Source: Novimethylophilus kurashikiensis (GTDB lineage: Bacteria > Pseudomonadota > Gammaproteobacteria > Burkholderiales > Methylophilaceae). From it: DNA of 64,000 nt. The stretch's first letter is position 1. Each line of letters starts with the position of its first letter. The stretch lies in assembly GCF_003112435.1 (NCBI RefSeq), contig NZ_BDOQ01000003.1, forward strand, positions 496,001 through 560,000, in the 5' to 3' direction. This document shows, one piece after another, positions 17,079-26,091 of the stretch. Under the pieces are notes generated by a model. That model searched no databases. It was given only the letters and a program-made list of their open reading frames with translations, and was not told the DNA's origin. Made by a program: the position numbers and the translations under genes.

Positions 17079-18499
17079 TTTTTCTTGGGGTCTCCTTGTA
17101 ACTGGCGCAGCTCCTTGAGGCGCGCCTCGACAATGGATTGCTGGTAGAAGTCGCCGTCGCCGCTCTTCACCGCGAGTTCCATCTGCTCGACTGCGGAACC
17201 GATATCGAAATTGCGGAAATACGCCTCGCCCTGCGCTTGATGTCCCAGCAGGTTCTTGCCTTGACGCACGTAAGCTTGAGATTGCAATTCGTACAAATAA
17301 CCATCCTCGGGCAGGAGCGACTCTTTTTCCGACAAAAAGTTGGCCGCCTGGTCGAGTTGGCCGGTTGAAAGCAAGGCTTCGGCATAACCGTACACCAGCC
17401 CACGATACTTGGGGAACCAGCCCAGCCCGTTACGATAACGAGCCAAGGCTTCCTTGGCCTTCCCCTCCGCCATGAGCAGGTTGGCGCCTAGCGTTTCCAC
17501 CATGGGATGTCGCGGTAGCAGTGCTTGCAACGCCGCGAATTCGTGCTCTGCCCGCAAGGTATCCTGCTTGCGCAGCAAAGCCACCACTAGGCCATAGCGC
17601 TGGCTCGCCTCGTTGCTGAATTTCTTCTCGCGCAAATTCGAATCGAAATAACGTACAGCATCGCTCGGCGTGCCGACCCCGGCGCTCAGTTTGGCACGAA
17701 CCATCTGGAACTCCAGGCTGTCCGGCACTTGGCGATAGGGCAGCTGCTCCACGCGGTTGCGAATTTCTGCGATACGTTCGGTCGTCAGTGGGTGGGTGCG
17801 CAGGAAGGACGGCGCGCTGCCTTCGGAAATGCGCGTGTTCTTCATCAACGTTTCGAAGAACGTCGGCATGGCGCTGGTATCGAATCCTGAATCGTTAAGG
17901 ATTTGCAGCCCGACGCGATCCGCTTCCCGTTCATGCTCGCGGGTGTAATCCAGTTGCCGCTGGATGCCCCCTGCCTGGGAAGCGACGATACCGGCCTGCG
18001 CCAGTTGCGGATTGGCCCGAGCCACCAGGATAGAGGCCGCCAAAGCGGCCATGGAAGGAATGGTCGCGCGCTTTTGCGCCTCCAGCATGCGAGACATGTG
18101 GTGCTGCACCACGTGGCCGATTTCGTGGGCCAGTACGCTGGCGAGTTCGGATTCGCTGCGCGTTTGGGCAATAAGACCGGTATGCACGCCGATAAACCCA
18201 CCGGGAAGCGCGAAGGCGTTGATGGTCGGATCCTGGATGACGAAGAACGAGAACGAGCGGGTATTTTCCGAGCTGTTGGAAGCCAGCCGATAACCCAGGG
18301 CACCGATGTAGTCGGCAACCTCCACGTCGCTGACCATTTCGCCGCTGGCGCGAATCTCGCGCATGATTTCTTCGCCGATGCGGCGTTCCTCCTGCGGCGG
18401 CAATACGGTTTGAGAATAATCGCCCAGGTCGGGCAGACCGTCGGCCAATGCCAATGGCGCCAGCGCCAGTGCGGCGAGCAAAAGGTACGAAAATTTCAT
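17075..18499 (-). CDS. M48 family metalloprotease with TPR region (BepA-like), exported
   Basis: 474 aa. Signal peptide (MKFSYLLLAALALAPLALA), then a zinc protease domain with HEIGH (VLAHEIGHVVQHHMSR) and the downstream glutamate ligand in EHEREADRVG, then a helical TPR-like region (about residues 260-470). This is the domain plan of BepA (YfgC), a periplasmic protease/chaperone for outer-membrane proteins. It is followed without a gap by soxY and soxZ; an unusual partner for them. BepA role by family, unproven for this copy. Confidence 0.88.
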   Translation of the reverse strand: MKFSYLLLAALALAPLALADGLPDLGDYSQTVLPPQEERRIGEEIMREIRASGEMVSDVEVADYIGALGYRLASNSSENTRSFSFFVIQDPTINAFALPGGFIGVHTGLIAQTRSESELASVLAHEIGHVVQHHMSRMLEAQKRATIPSMAALAASILVARANPQLAQAGIVASQAGGIQRQLDYTREHEREADRVGLQILNDSGFDTSAMPTFFETLMKNTRISEGSAPSFLRTHPLTTERIAEIRNRVEQLPYRQVPDSLEFQMVRAKLSAGVGTPSDAVRYFDSNLREKKFSNEASQRYGLVVALLRKQDTLRAEHEFAALQALLPRHPMVETLGANLLMAEGKAKEALARYRNGLGWFPKYRGLVYGYAEALLSTGQLDQAANFLSEKESLLPEDGYLYELQSQAYVRQGKNLLGHQAQGEAYFRNFDIGSAVEQMELAVKSGDGDFYQQSIVEARLKELRQLQGDPKKK

Positions 18500-18558
18500 G
18501 CTGCTATGATAATGGCTGACGAATATTAGTTCACATGAATTACAGTAAGGAATTGTAA

Positions 18559-19050
18559 ATGGCCGAGTTCACCCATTTCGATGCCGCCGGGCAGGCCCAC
18601 ATGGTGGATGTCGGCGACAAAAACGAGACCCGCCGCGTGGCGCGGGCTGAAGGCACGATCCACATGCTGGCGGAAACTTACGCCATGATCCTCGGCGGCA
18701 ACGCCAAGAAAGGCGACGTGCTCGGCATCGCACGCATCGCGGCGATCCAGGGCAGCAAGCGCACCTCGGAACTCATTCCCCTGTGTCACCCCATTCCGCT
18801 CACCAAGGTCAGCGTGGAGTTCGATACCGGCACCGCCTGCGAAATTCGCTGCCTGGTGACGGCCGAAACCGTTGGCCGTACTGGCGTGGAGATGGAAGCC
18901 CTGACCGCTGTCAGCGTGGCTTTGTTGACGATCTACGACATGTGCAAGGCTGTAGACCGGGGCATGTCCATGCATGGGATTCGTTTGCTGGAGAAAGCCG
19001 GCGGAAAATCCGGCCATTGGGTGGCTGGCGCTGCAGCCGAAGAAGCCTAA
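18559..19050 (+). CDS. moaC: Cyclic pyranopterin monophosphate synthase MoaC
   Basis: 163 aa. It catalyses the second step of molybdenum cofactor synthesis, converting the MoaA product into cyclic pyranopterin monophosphate. Seen: the [13 protein letters not shown]-terminus, [15 protein letters not shown], the catalytic loop [20 protein letters not shown] and K-A-V-D-R. A purine-rich AAGGA lies about 8 bases before the ATG. It is divergent from the M48 gene (59 bases) and its end overlaps the convergent thiO by four bases. moeB, which serves the same pathway, lies elsewhere in the window (53600). Confidence 0.97.
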   Translation: MAEFTHFDAAGQAHMVDVGDKNETRRVARAEGTIHMLAETYAMILGGNAKKGDVLGIARIAAIQGSKRTSELIPLCHPIPLTKVSVEFDTGTACEIRCLVTAETVGRTGVEMEALTAVSVALLTIYDMCKAVDRGMSMHGIRLLEKAGGKSGHWVAGAAAEEA

Positions 19051-20072
19051 ACGGCGTAAGGTTCCGGGTCCAGCTCCGTCGACAGGCCCTGCATCAAATC
19101 GACCAACAGCTTGGCGCTCGTCGGCCCCATGGTGACGCCATAGCGGAAATGCCCGGTATTGATCCACAGGTTTTCGACCTCTGGATGGCGGCCGATGACA
19201 GGAATATTGTCAGGCGAGCCTGGCCGCAAGCCCGACCAATGCTGGATTGGCTGCAAATCGCGTAGCGCCGGAAGCAAATCACCCGCCTTGCGATGCAGGT
19301 CCTGCAAGGCGTTTTCCGTCGTGCCCTTGTCGAATCCCACGTCTTCCACCGTACTGCCTGCCAGGACATGGCCGTCTTGCCGCGGCACCAGGTAAAAGTC
19401 GTTCTTGTATTGAATGCGCGTCAACACGCCGGGATCAGTTTTATAGAGCAGCATTTGCCCACGCATCGGCTTGAGATCGCGATTGATGGCATGGGTGCCG
19501 AGGATATCCCGGCTCCAGGCGCCGGCGGTCAGTACATAGTGGTCCGCCTGCAAACTTTCGCCGCCGGCATTGATCGATGAAATCCGGCCTTGCGGCGCTT
19601 GGATCGGAGCCACTTCCGCATGTTCCAGCAGCCTGCCGCCGTGATCCTTGAGCCATTGTTTGATTGCCCCGAGAATACGCGGATTGCGTACCTGGGCCAC
19701 GCTGGGCAGCCAGACCTTGTCGGCCGTAATTTCTACCGGAAAAGCGTGAGTCTCGCACCACGACCGGATGACGTCAGTATCGAATTCAGGATGGACCTCC
19801 ATCCCGCTCACAATGTATTCCGGCTCATGCCCGGCCGCCCGCAGTTCATCGATCACAGCCGGGTAGGCCGTCATTCCGGCCAGCGCCAAGCGGTTGACCT
19901 CTTCACGATAGCGCCAGGGCAATAGCGGAAACAGGATGCCGCCGCCCGCCCAAGAGGCTTCGCGCCCGGCTTCATGTCGGTCGATCAGCGTAACGTGTGC
20001 CCCGCGCTTGGCCAGCTCCATCGCGGTTAAGCCGCCGACTGCGCCTGCTCCAATGATAATGACGTCGTTCAT
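19047..20072 (-). CDS. thiO: Glycine oxidase ThiO (FAD-dependent)
   Basis: 341 aa, a DAO-family flavoprotein. Seen: the N-terminal FAD-binding [16 protein letters not shown], the downstream [17 protein letters not shown] typical of Thi[11 protein letters not shown], and near the C-terminus the FAD/product-site [14 protein letters not shown] and [11 protein letters not shown]. It oxidises glycine to iminoglycine, the precursor of the thiazole of thiamine. Its ATG overlaps the stop of the upstream Kef-type antiporter by four bases. Other thi genes are absent from the window. Confidence 0.92.
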   Translation of the reverse strand: MNDVIIIGAGAVGGLTAMELAKRGAHVTLIDRHEAGREASWAGGGILFPLLPWRYREEVNRLALAGMTAYPAVIDELRAAGHEPEYIVSGMEVHPEFDTDVIRSWCETHAFPVEITADKVWLPSVAQVRNPRILGAIKQWLKDHGGRLLEHAEVAPIQAPQGRISSINAGGESLQADHYVLTAGAWSRDILGTHAINRDLKPMRGQMLLYKTDPGVLTRIQYKNDFYLVPRQDGHVLAGSTVEDVGFDKGTTENALQDLHRKAGDLLPALRDLQPIQHWSGLRPGSPDNIPVIGRHPEVENLWINTGHFRYGVTMGPTSAKLLVDLMQGLSTELDPEPYAV

Positions 20073-22039
20073 TTGCCCTTCAACAAGATATTTTCAGCGC
20101 TGGCCAGGCCTTCCCACATGCCCAGCAGCACGACCACGTCTCCGTCTTGCAGGACCAGATCGGGATCAGCCGGAAGCGTACCCTCGCTACCACGCCGTAC
20201 CGACTGCACCTGCACGTCGAACTGTTCGAGGGCGAGATCGTACAGCTTTTTGTCCACGCCGGCTGAACTCGGGCCTAGTTGCACTGAGCGCAAGCGCATC
20301 TGGAATTTGTCGGCGACGTCGAGATCGCTATCCGACAAACCATGGAAAAAACCGCGCAGCATGCTGTAGTGCTCCTCCCGGAAACGACGGATACGCTTCA
20401 CCACCCGGTTGAGCGGCACTCCCAACACGACCAGCGCGTGGGAAGCCAACATGAGGCTGCCCTCGAGGATTTCCGGCACTACTTCCGTCGCACCAGCGTC
20501 GCGCAGCTTGTCCATGTCGCGGTCGTCCAGCGTTCGCACGATCACCGGGACATTGGGATAGTGCTCGCGCAATACGTGCAAGACCTTCAAGGTAGCCCGC
20601 AGTTCCGGAAAGCTGATCACGACCACGCGCGCTTTTTCCAAGCCTGCGGCTTCCAGGATTTCCAAGCGCGAGGAATCGCCATAGGCGACCGGCAAACCGG
20701 CAGCGGCAGTCTCTTTCACCAGCACCGGGTCGGTATCCAGCGCGATGTAAGGAATCTGTTCTTGCGCCAGGAAGCGCGCCAGGTTCTGCCCGCTGCGGCC
20801 GTAACCGCAAAGGATGGCGTGTCCGGCGAGCCCCATGCTGGCGTCGGCGACCCCTTGCACCTGTCTTGCACGGTTACGCTTGTAGCTGGGCGCCATCAAC
20901 CGCGCCAGGCGTCCGTTGTTCTGGATGAGGAAAGGCGCCAGCAACATCGAGAACAACATTGTCGCCAGCAGGATTTGCGTGTGCTGGGGATTGAGCAGAT
21001 CCGAATCACTCCCCATCGCCAGCAACACGAAACTGAATTCGCCTGCCTGGGCTAGTGTCAGTCCTGCGCGCAAGGCGACGCCGGTCTCGTGCCGGGATAA
21101 CCGGCAAATGCCGGTGATCAAGCCAGCTTTGACCGCGATGACAGCTCCCGTGAGCAGCAGGATCCAGCCGAGGTTGGCCCACAAGGCGTGGATGTCCAGT
21201 TGCATGCCCAGGGTAATGAAGAACAGGCCCAGCAGGATGTCACGGAACGGACCGATATCCGCTTCCACCTGAAATCGATAGCGCGTTTCCGAAATCAACA
21301 TGCCGGCGACGAATGCGCCAAGCGCATACGACAGCCCAGCAAACTTGGTAGCGAAGGCCAGGCCCAGGGTAATCATGAGCACGTTGAGCACGAACAGCTC
21401 TTGCGAGCGTTGCCGCGCCACGAGATCGAACCATGGGTTGATCAGCGCCTTGCCGAAATACAGCAGCACGGCCAGCACCACGCCAGCCTTGAGTGCCGAT
21501 GTACCGAGCAGGGCCGCCAAATTGCCATCGGCACTCGCCAAGGCAGGAATCAGGATCAGCAGCGGCACTACGGCAATATCCTGGAACAGCAAAATGCCGA
21601 TGGAGAGCCGGCCGTGGCGCGAGTTGAGCTCAACCTGCTCCACCAGCATCTTGGACACGATGGCCGTGGAAGACATCGCCAATGCGCCGCCGATGACGAA
21701 AGATTCGCGCCACTCGATGCCCAACATCATGGCCGCCGCAACCACGACGCCCAACGTCAACAGCACTTGCGCGCCGCCAAGACCCAGCACGGTACGCCGC
21801 ATGGCATAAAGCTGCGGCAGACTGAACTCCAGCCCGATGCTGAACATCAGGAATACCACGCCGAACTCGGCCAGGCCGCGTACTGCTTCGGTATCGGCCA
21901 CCAATCCGAAGGTATGCGGTCCCAGTGCGAAACCCACCATGAAGTAGGCCAGCAGCGAGGGCAACCGCCAGGCGCGCATCACTCCGACGGCGAGGACGGC
22001 GCTGGTGAGCAGCAATAAAATAATCTTGAGGGTGGGCAT
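20069..22039 (-). CDS. CPA2-type cation:proton antiporter with RCK domains (KefB/YbaL-like)
   Basis: 656 aa from the ATG at 22039 (a TTG six codons earlier is possible). About 12 hydrophobic segments (Na/H exchanger fold; GLEFSLPQLY, ALAMSSTAIVSKML, LLFQDIAVVPLL, LTLAQAGEFSFVLLA), then an RCK_N nucleotide-binding domain (HAILCGYGRSGQNLARFL, with D and GDSSR further on) and an RCK_C domain at the end (about residues 570-656). Such proteins exchange K+ or Na+ for protons under control of NAD(H) or related ligands. It shares a 4-base overlap with thiO, a coupling without obvious meaning. Confidence 0.92.
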   Translation of the reverse strand: MPTLKIILLLLTSAVLAVGVMRAWRLPSLLAYFMVGFALGPHTFGLVADTEAVRGLAEFGVVFLMFSIGLEFSLPQLYAMRRTVLGLGGAQVLLTLGVVVAAAMMLGIEWRESFVIGGALAMSSTAIVSKMLVEQVELNSRHGRLSIGILLFQDIAVVPLLILIPALASADGNLAALLGTSALKAGVVLAVLLYFGKALINPWFDLVARQRSQELFVLNVLMITLGLAFATKFAGLSYALGAFVAGMLISETRYRFQVEADIGPFRDILLGLFFITLGMQLDIHALWANLGWILLLTGAVIAVKAGLITGICRLSRHETGVALRAGLTLAQAGEFSFVLLAMGSDSDLLNPQHTQILLATMLFSMLLAPFLIQNNGRLARLMAPSYKRNRARQVQGVADASMGLAGHAILCGYGRSGQNLARFLAQEQIPYIALDTDPVLVKETAAAGLPVAYGDSSRLEILEAAGLEKARVVVISFPELRATLKVLHVLREHYPNVPVIVRTLDDRDMDKLRDAGATEVVPEILEGSLMLASHALVVLGVPLNRVVKRIRRFREEHYSMLRGFFHGLSDSDLDVADKFQMRLRSVQLGPSSAGVDKKLYDLALEQFDVQVQSVRRGSEGTLPADPDLVLQDGDVVVLLGMWEGLASAENILLKGK

Positions 22040-22060
22040 GCGTTCGAAACTTTTCAAATT

Positions 22061-22078
22061 CGGCGGGAAGTCCCGCCG
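22061..22078. repeat. Perfect 8-bp hairpin between antiporter and GNAT genes
   Basis: Arms CGGCGGGA and TCCCGCCG with a 2-base centre, right upstream of the antiporter start. It is GC-rich and could be a terminator-like hairpin for the GNAT gene (transcribed leftward), but no U-tract follows on that strand. It may belong to a dispersed palindrome family. Confidence 0.35.
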
Positions 22079-22143
22079 TTACTCGTTTTTATTGTAATGG
22101 TCTTATGTTACCGGATATCGGGACAGCCCCGGCTGGAGCCGCG

Positions 22144-22560
22144 TTACAGCGCGAAATCGACCACGTCGTCGCGGCGTGTAAACCCATGTTTGAGCCAAAA
22201 TGCCTGGGCATCGGCGTTATCGTGCTTCACCAGGCAGTGAATCCGTGGAATGCCGCGGCTCTGGATGGCTGCCACCGCCTTTTCCACCAGCTGCGTGCCG
22301 ATGCCTTGCCGACGCCAATCCGGGTGTACGGCAACGTGATACAGATAGCCGCGCCACCCGTCCTGCCCCGCCATGATGGAACCCACCATGGCATTGTCAT
22401 GGAGTGCCACCCAGCTGGTGTCGAGGTTACGGGCGAGAAACCGTGCCATGGCGTCGGGCGTATCGCTTTCACGCAAGATGACACCTTCGGAGGCCCGCCA
22501 CAGTTCCATCAAGGACGCATGGTCCTCGGCCTGCATGGGCCGCAATACCGTGGCTGTCAC
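22144..22560 (-). CDS. GNAT-family N-acetyltransferase (YpeA-like)
   Basis: 138 aa from a GTG at 22560 that overlaps the stop of the upstream RHH gene as GTGA; the longer open frame is a shadow over that gene. Seen: GNAT motif A region YHVAVHPDWRRQGIGTQL (acetyl-CoA pyrophosphate loop Q/R-x-x-G-x-G), preceded by MVGSIMAGQDGWRG and followed by FWLKHGF. Its pattern is close to YpeA-type housekeeping acetyltransferases. The RHH-GNAT pairing recalls TacAT-type toxin-antitoxins, but this GNAT and the very short RHH partner do not look like DUF1778 pairs. Substrate unknown. Confidence 0.85.
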   Translation of the reverse strand: MTATVLRPMQAEDHASLMELWRASEGVILRESDTPDAMARFLARNLDTSWVALHDNAMVGSIMAGQDGWRGYLYHVAVHPDWRRQGIGTQLVEKAVAAIQSRGIPRIHCLVKHDNADAQAFWLKHGFTRRDDVVDFAL

Positions 22561-22748
22561 AAACGACTCTTTCCGCCGATCGGCATGCGTGCCACCTGTT
22601 CCGGCGTTCCGTGCTCCCGGATGTAATCGCGGATTAAGCTGCGTACAACCTGCGACGGTGTGAGGTCCTGCAAGGCACACACCTCCTCGAACAATTCTTT
22701 CTTGATCGGGTCGACCAGGATCGTCAAACGCGCAGTGCGATTTTCCAT
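22557..22748 (-). CDS. Ribbon-helix-helix (CopG-like) DNA-binding protein
   Basis: 63 aa. N-terminal strand ARLTILVDPIKKELFEEVCA followed by LTPSQVVRSLIRDYIREH is the ribbon-helix-helix pattern; the tail is short (TPEQVARMPIGGKSRL). The start ATG has AAGGG nearby. It is co-transcribed with the overlapping GNAT gene and divergent from the SulP transporter. A perfect inverted repeat (22773-22795) in the 80-base gap is the likely binding site, so it probably represses its own operon and perhaps the SulP gene; that is inference. Confidence 0.8.
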   Translation of the reverse strand: MENRTARLTILVDPIKKELFEEVCALQDLTPSQVVRSLIRDYIREHGTPEQVARMPIGGKSRL

Positions 22749-22772
22749 GGATGATTACCCTTAATGATAATA

Positions 22773-22795
22773 ATATGTTAATCAGAATAACATAT
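22773..22795. promoter_or_regulatory. Probable operator between RHH gene and SulP gene
   Basis: Perfect 8-bp inverted repeat ATATGTTA-N7-TAACATAT in the divergent spacer. A consensus -10 box, TATAAT, lies at 22793-22798 on the plus strand and overlaps the right arm, so binding would block transcription of the SulP gene. Ribbon-helix-helix dimers commonly bind such spaced dyads. Confidence 0.6.
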
Positions 22796-22828
22796 AATAC
22801 TCAAAACCCTCGAAGCAGGAACCCTCGC

Positions 22829-24445
22829 ATGATCGCCATCCTCGAAGCCAAGCGTGCCGGTTTGCTCACCAAAGCCCACTGGCTTAACAACCTCCTGTCC
22901 GGCGTGATTGTCGGCGTAGTAGCCCTGCCGCTGGCCATGGCGTTTGCGATCGCTTCCGGCGCCAAACCCGAGCAAGGCTTGTACACCGCTATCGTGGCCG
23001 GCGCCCTGACTTCGCTCTTCGGCGGCAGCCGCTTGCAAATCGCCGGACCCACCGGTGCCTTCATCGTCATCCTTTCCGGCATCACCGCCAAATACGGCAT
23101 CGAGGGCTTACAGGTCGCCACGCTGATGGCGGGTTTTATTCTGTTGGCGATGGGCTTCACCCGCATGGGCGGCGTCATCAAATACATTCCCGATCCCGTC
23201 ATCGTCGGTTTCACCAGCGGCATCGGCGTGATTATCTGGGTAGGCCAGTGGAAAGACTTTTTCGGACTCAGTCCGGTGCCAGCGGAGCATTTCCATCAAA
23301 AACTCTGGCATCTGCTGGAAGCCTTTCCTCACTTCAATCTGGCAGCGACCCTGCTGGGCCTCTTTACCCTAGCGGTACTCATCGTTTCGCCCAAGGTGTT
23401 CAAACGCATACCCGCACCGCTCGTCGCCATGGTTGCCGCGACAACACTGCAAGCGATATTCAATTGGGACATCGCCACCATCGGCAGCGCCTTTGGCGGT
23501 ATTCCCCAAGCATTGCCGAGCTTTGCACCGCCGAACATGGATTTTGCGGAAATGCTGCAGCTCATCGGCCCGGCCTTCACCATCGCCTTGCTGGGCGCGA
23601 TCGAATCACTGCTATCGGCCGTAGTGGCTGATAGCATGGCGGGCACGCGCCACGATTCCAACCAGGAACTCATCGGCCAGGGTATCGCCAATATTTTCGC
23701 CCCGTTGTTCGGCGGCTTTGCGGCCACCGGCGCTATCGCTCGCACCGCCACCAATATCCGCAATGGCGCAAGCAGTCCCATTTCCGGCGTCATCCATGCT
23801 TTGACGCTGGTGGTGATCGTGCTGGCACTGGCGCCACTGGCTTCCAAGATTCCGCTATGCGCACTGGCCGCCATCCTGTTCGTTGTGGCCTACAACATGA
23901 GCGAGCTGCACCGCTTCATGCATATGGTGCGCACGGCCCCTAGACCCGACGTTGCCGTACTGCTCATCACCTTCTTGCTCACCGTCTTCGGCGACCTCGT
24001 CATCGCCGTCAACATCGGCGTCCTGCTGGCCGCGCTGCTGTTCATGAAGCGCATGGCCGATGCAGTCAGCATTGAACAGCAATCGCATGACACCCTCCAG
24101 GAAGAAATCGAGGATGTCGATTTCAAGCTGCCGCAAGGTGCGGTCGTGTATGCCCTGGAGGGCCCGTTCTTCTTCGGAGCGGCGGAGCGCCTGGAAAGCA
24201 CCCTGGAAAACATCCATAGTCATACCGACATTCTGGTGCTGCGCATGAGCCGCGTGCCCATCATCGACGCGACTGGCTTGCAGACACTGTGGGACTTGCT
24301 CGATACCTGCAAACGCCACAAAACTCGTTTGATTCTGTGCGAAGTACGCCCCAACGTACTGGAAAAAATTCGCCGCGCTGGCCTCGTGGGGAAAATGGGC
24401 CAGAGCAACATCCTGTCGCATATCGGTGATCTCACAGCTGCCTGA
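22829..24445 (+). CDS. SulP-family anion transporter with STAS domain
   Basis: 538 aa from the ATG at 22829 (AGGA 9 bases upstream); the frame opens earlier, but that part covers the operator region. About 10-14 hydrophobic segments with family features such as GVVALPLAMAFAIASGAKPEQGLYTAIV, GPTGAFIVI and FGGFAATGAIARTATNIRNGA; then a C-terminal STAS domain (about residues 440-538) with ILVLRMSRVPIIDATGLQTL. SulP carriers move sulfate, bicarbonate or dicarboxylates; the ion is not readable here. Given the sox genes and a gamma carbonic anhydrase in the window, sulfate and bicarbonate are both reasonable. Probably controlled from the RHH operator. Confidence 0.92.
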   Translation: MIAILEAKRAGLLTKAHWLNNLLSGVIVGVVALPLAMAFAIASGAKPEQGLYTAIVAGALTSLFGGSRLQIAGPTGAFIVILSGITAKYGIEGLQVATLMAGFILLAMGFTRMGGVIKYIPDPVIVGFTSGIGVIIWVGQWKDFFGLSPVPAEHFHQKLWHLLEAFPHFNLAATLLGLFTLAVLIVSPKVFKRIPAPLVAMVAATTLQAIFNWDIATIGSAFGGIPQALPSFAPPNMDFAEMLQLIGPAFTIALLGAIESLLSAVVADSMAGTRHDSNQELIGQGIANIFAPLFGGFAATGAIARTATNIRNGASSPISGVIHALTLVVIVLALAPLASKIPLCALAAILFVVAYNMSELHRFMHMVRTAPRPDVAVLLITFLLTVFGDLVIAVNIGVLLAALLFMKRMADAVSIEQQSHDTLQEEIEDVDFKLPQGAVVYALEGPFFFGAAERLESTLENIHSHTDILVLRMSRVPIIDATGLQTLWDLLDTCKRHKTRLILCEVRPNVLEKIRRAGLVGKMGQSNILSHIGDLTAA

Positions 24446-24544
24446 CACCATCTGCCTTGCCCGTCGAAAGGGACATCGGAGAACAACCTAGGGAGTTTTA
24501 CAGCAAATAGTGTGCCGAAGCTTTATCCCTAAGGGTTTACCTTT

Positions 24545-24550
24545 TATACT
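24545..24550 (+). promoter_or_regulatory. Possible -10 box of kdsD, placing the start at the ATG
   Basis: TATACT, six bases before the ATG at 24557, so transcription would start on or near the A of the ATG. No Shine-Dalgarno sequence precedes the ATG. The -35 match is poor. Confidence 0.35.
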
Positions 24551-24556
24551 TGGCAC

Positions 24557-25552
24557 ATGACAGCCCCGTTAAAAGTCCCCGAGAAGGCCGCCCACGGCCT
24601 CGACCTGGCACGAGAAGTCCTGCGCATCGAAGCCCGCGAAGTGGAAGCCCTGGCAAGCCGCCTGGACGCTAGCTTCGAGCAGGCTGTCGAGCTCATCCTG
24701 CAGTGCCAGGGGCGCGTCGTGGTGAGCGGTATGGGCAAATCCGGCCACATCGGCCGCAAGATTGCCGCTACGCTGGCCAGCACGGGCACTCCCGCTTTCT
24801 TCATGCACCCGGCCGAGGCCAGCCATGGCGACCTCGGCATGGTGACGCGCGGCGATGTGGTGCTGGCGCTATCGTATTCCGGTGAGAGCAGCGAGCTGCT
24901 GGAGATCGTTCCCCTGTTCAAGCGCCTTGGCGTCAAAGTCATCAGCATGACCGGCAATGCCGGTTCTTCCCTGGCACGCGAATCCAATGTGCATCTCGAT
25001 GCTCATATCACGGAAGAAGCTTGTTCATTAGGCCTGGCGCCCACATCGAGCACGACCGCGGCATTGGCTCTAGGCGATGCTTTGGCCGTGGCTTTGTTGG
25101 ACGCGCGCGGCTTCAGCGCCGAAGATTTCGCACGATCCCATCCGGGCGGTGCATTGGGACGCCGCTTGTTGGTGCATGTGCGCGACATCATGCGCTCCGG
25201 CAGCGCCGTTCCTTGCGTGAGCAAAGCTGCAAGCCTGTCCGAAACCTTGCTGGAGATGACGCGCGGCGGCATCGGCATGACGGCGATCGTGGATGAGCAA
25301 AACCATCCTATCGGAATTTTCACCGATGGCGACTTGCGGCGCATCCTGGAACAAGGGGTACACGTACAGAGCACCGGCGTCGCTACTGTCATGCACACCC
25401 ACCCGCAAAGCATCCATCCCAACCGTTTGGCCGTCGAGGCCGTCGAGTTGATGGAAGCACGCAAGATCAACCAATTGCTGGTCGTCGACGACTCCAGAAG
25501 CCTGGTCGGCGCCCTTAACATGCACGATTTACTGAGAGCCAAAGTCATATGA
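24557..25552 (+). CDS. kdsD: Arabinose-5-phosphate isomerase (KdsD/KpsF)
   Basis: 331 aa. It interconverts ribulose-5-P and arabinose-5-P, the first step to KDO of lipopolysaccharide. Seen: an N-terminal SIS domain (about residues 40-180) with GRVVVSGMGKSGHIGRKIAA and LSYSGESSELLE, HPGGALGRRLL, then two CBS domains (about 205-331) with GIFTDGDLRRIL and KINQLLVVDD. First gene of the LPS block; its stop overlaps the kdsC start (ATGA). No ribosome site precedes the ATG; see the -10 box noted just upstream. Confidence 0.95.
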   Translation: MTAPLKVPEKAAHGLDLAREVLRIEAREVEALASRLDASFEQAVELILQCQGRVVVSGMGKSGHIGRKIAATLASTGTPAFFMHPAEASHGDLGMVTRGDVVLALSYSGESSELLEIVPLFKRLGVKVISMTGNAGSSLARESNVHLDAHITEEACSLGLAPTSSTTAALALGDALAVALLDARGFSAEDFARSHPGGALGRRLLVHVRDIMRSGSAVPCVSKAASLSETLLEMTRGGIGMTAIVDEQNHPIGIFTDGDLRRILEQGVHVQSTGVATVMHTHPQSIHPNRLAVEAVELMEARKINQLLVVDDSRSLVGALNMHDLLRAKVI

Positions 25553-26073
25553 GCGACGCAGCCGCACGCGCACGCAACATCAAGCTGGTCATTTTCGATG
25601 TGGACGGTGTCCTGACCGACGGCCGTCTTATCATGGGCGATGACGGACTGGAATACAAAGCCTTCAACACCCAGGACGGCTTAGGCATGAAACTGCTCAA
25701 GGCAAGCGGCGTAGACATGGCGATCATCACCGGCCGCACTTCCAACGTCGTCACCAAACGAGCAGAAAGCACCGGCATCGGGCATTTCTATCAAGGCGTC
25801 GAGGATAAGCTGGAAGCGTTCCACGACCTCCTCGCGCAAACCGGCCTGCAACCCGAGCAATGCGCTTTCATGGGCGACGACGTGGTGGATTTGCCGCCCA
25901 TGCGCCGCTGCGGCTTGGCCTTGACAGTGCCCGAGGCACATCACTTGGTGAAGGAGCATGCCCACTTCGTCGCCACCCGTCCTGCAGGTCGCGGCGCGGT
26001 GCGCGAAGCCTGCGAATTCATCATGCAGGCGCAAGGTACCTACGATGCACAAATGGCGCAGTACCTCAGGTAA
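25549..26073 (+). CDS. kdsC: KDO-8-phosphate phosphatase KdsC
   Basis: 174 aa, a HAD-superfamily C0-type phosphatase. Seen: motif I FDVDGVLTDGRL with its two aspartates, IITGRTSNVVTKRAES (motif II Thr) and the motif IV region AFMGDDVVDLPPM. It dephosphorylates KDO-8-P, the product made from the arabinose-5-P that KdsD supplies. Overlaps kdsD by four bases; lptC starts 18 bases after it. Confidence 0.95.
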   Translation: MSDAAARARNIKLVIFDVDGVLTDGRLIMGDDGLEYKAFNTQDGLGMKLLKASGVDMAIITGRTSNVVTKRAESTGIGHFYQGVEDKLEAFHDLLAQTGLQPEQCAFMGDDVVDLPPMRRCGLALTVPEAHHLVKEHAHFVATRPAGRGAVREACEFIMQAQGTYDAQMAQYLR

Positions 26074-26091
26074 CCAGGCCGATCAAAATTC

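Noticed and set aside
22144-22748. RHH-GNAT pair as a TacAT-type toxin-antitoxin
   Set aside because: The GNAT resembles YpeA-type housekeeping enzymes and the 63-residue RHH lacks the C-terminal neutralising tail of DUF1778 antitoxins; kept only as an alternative.
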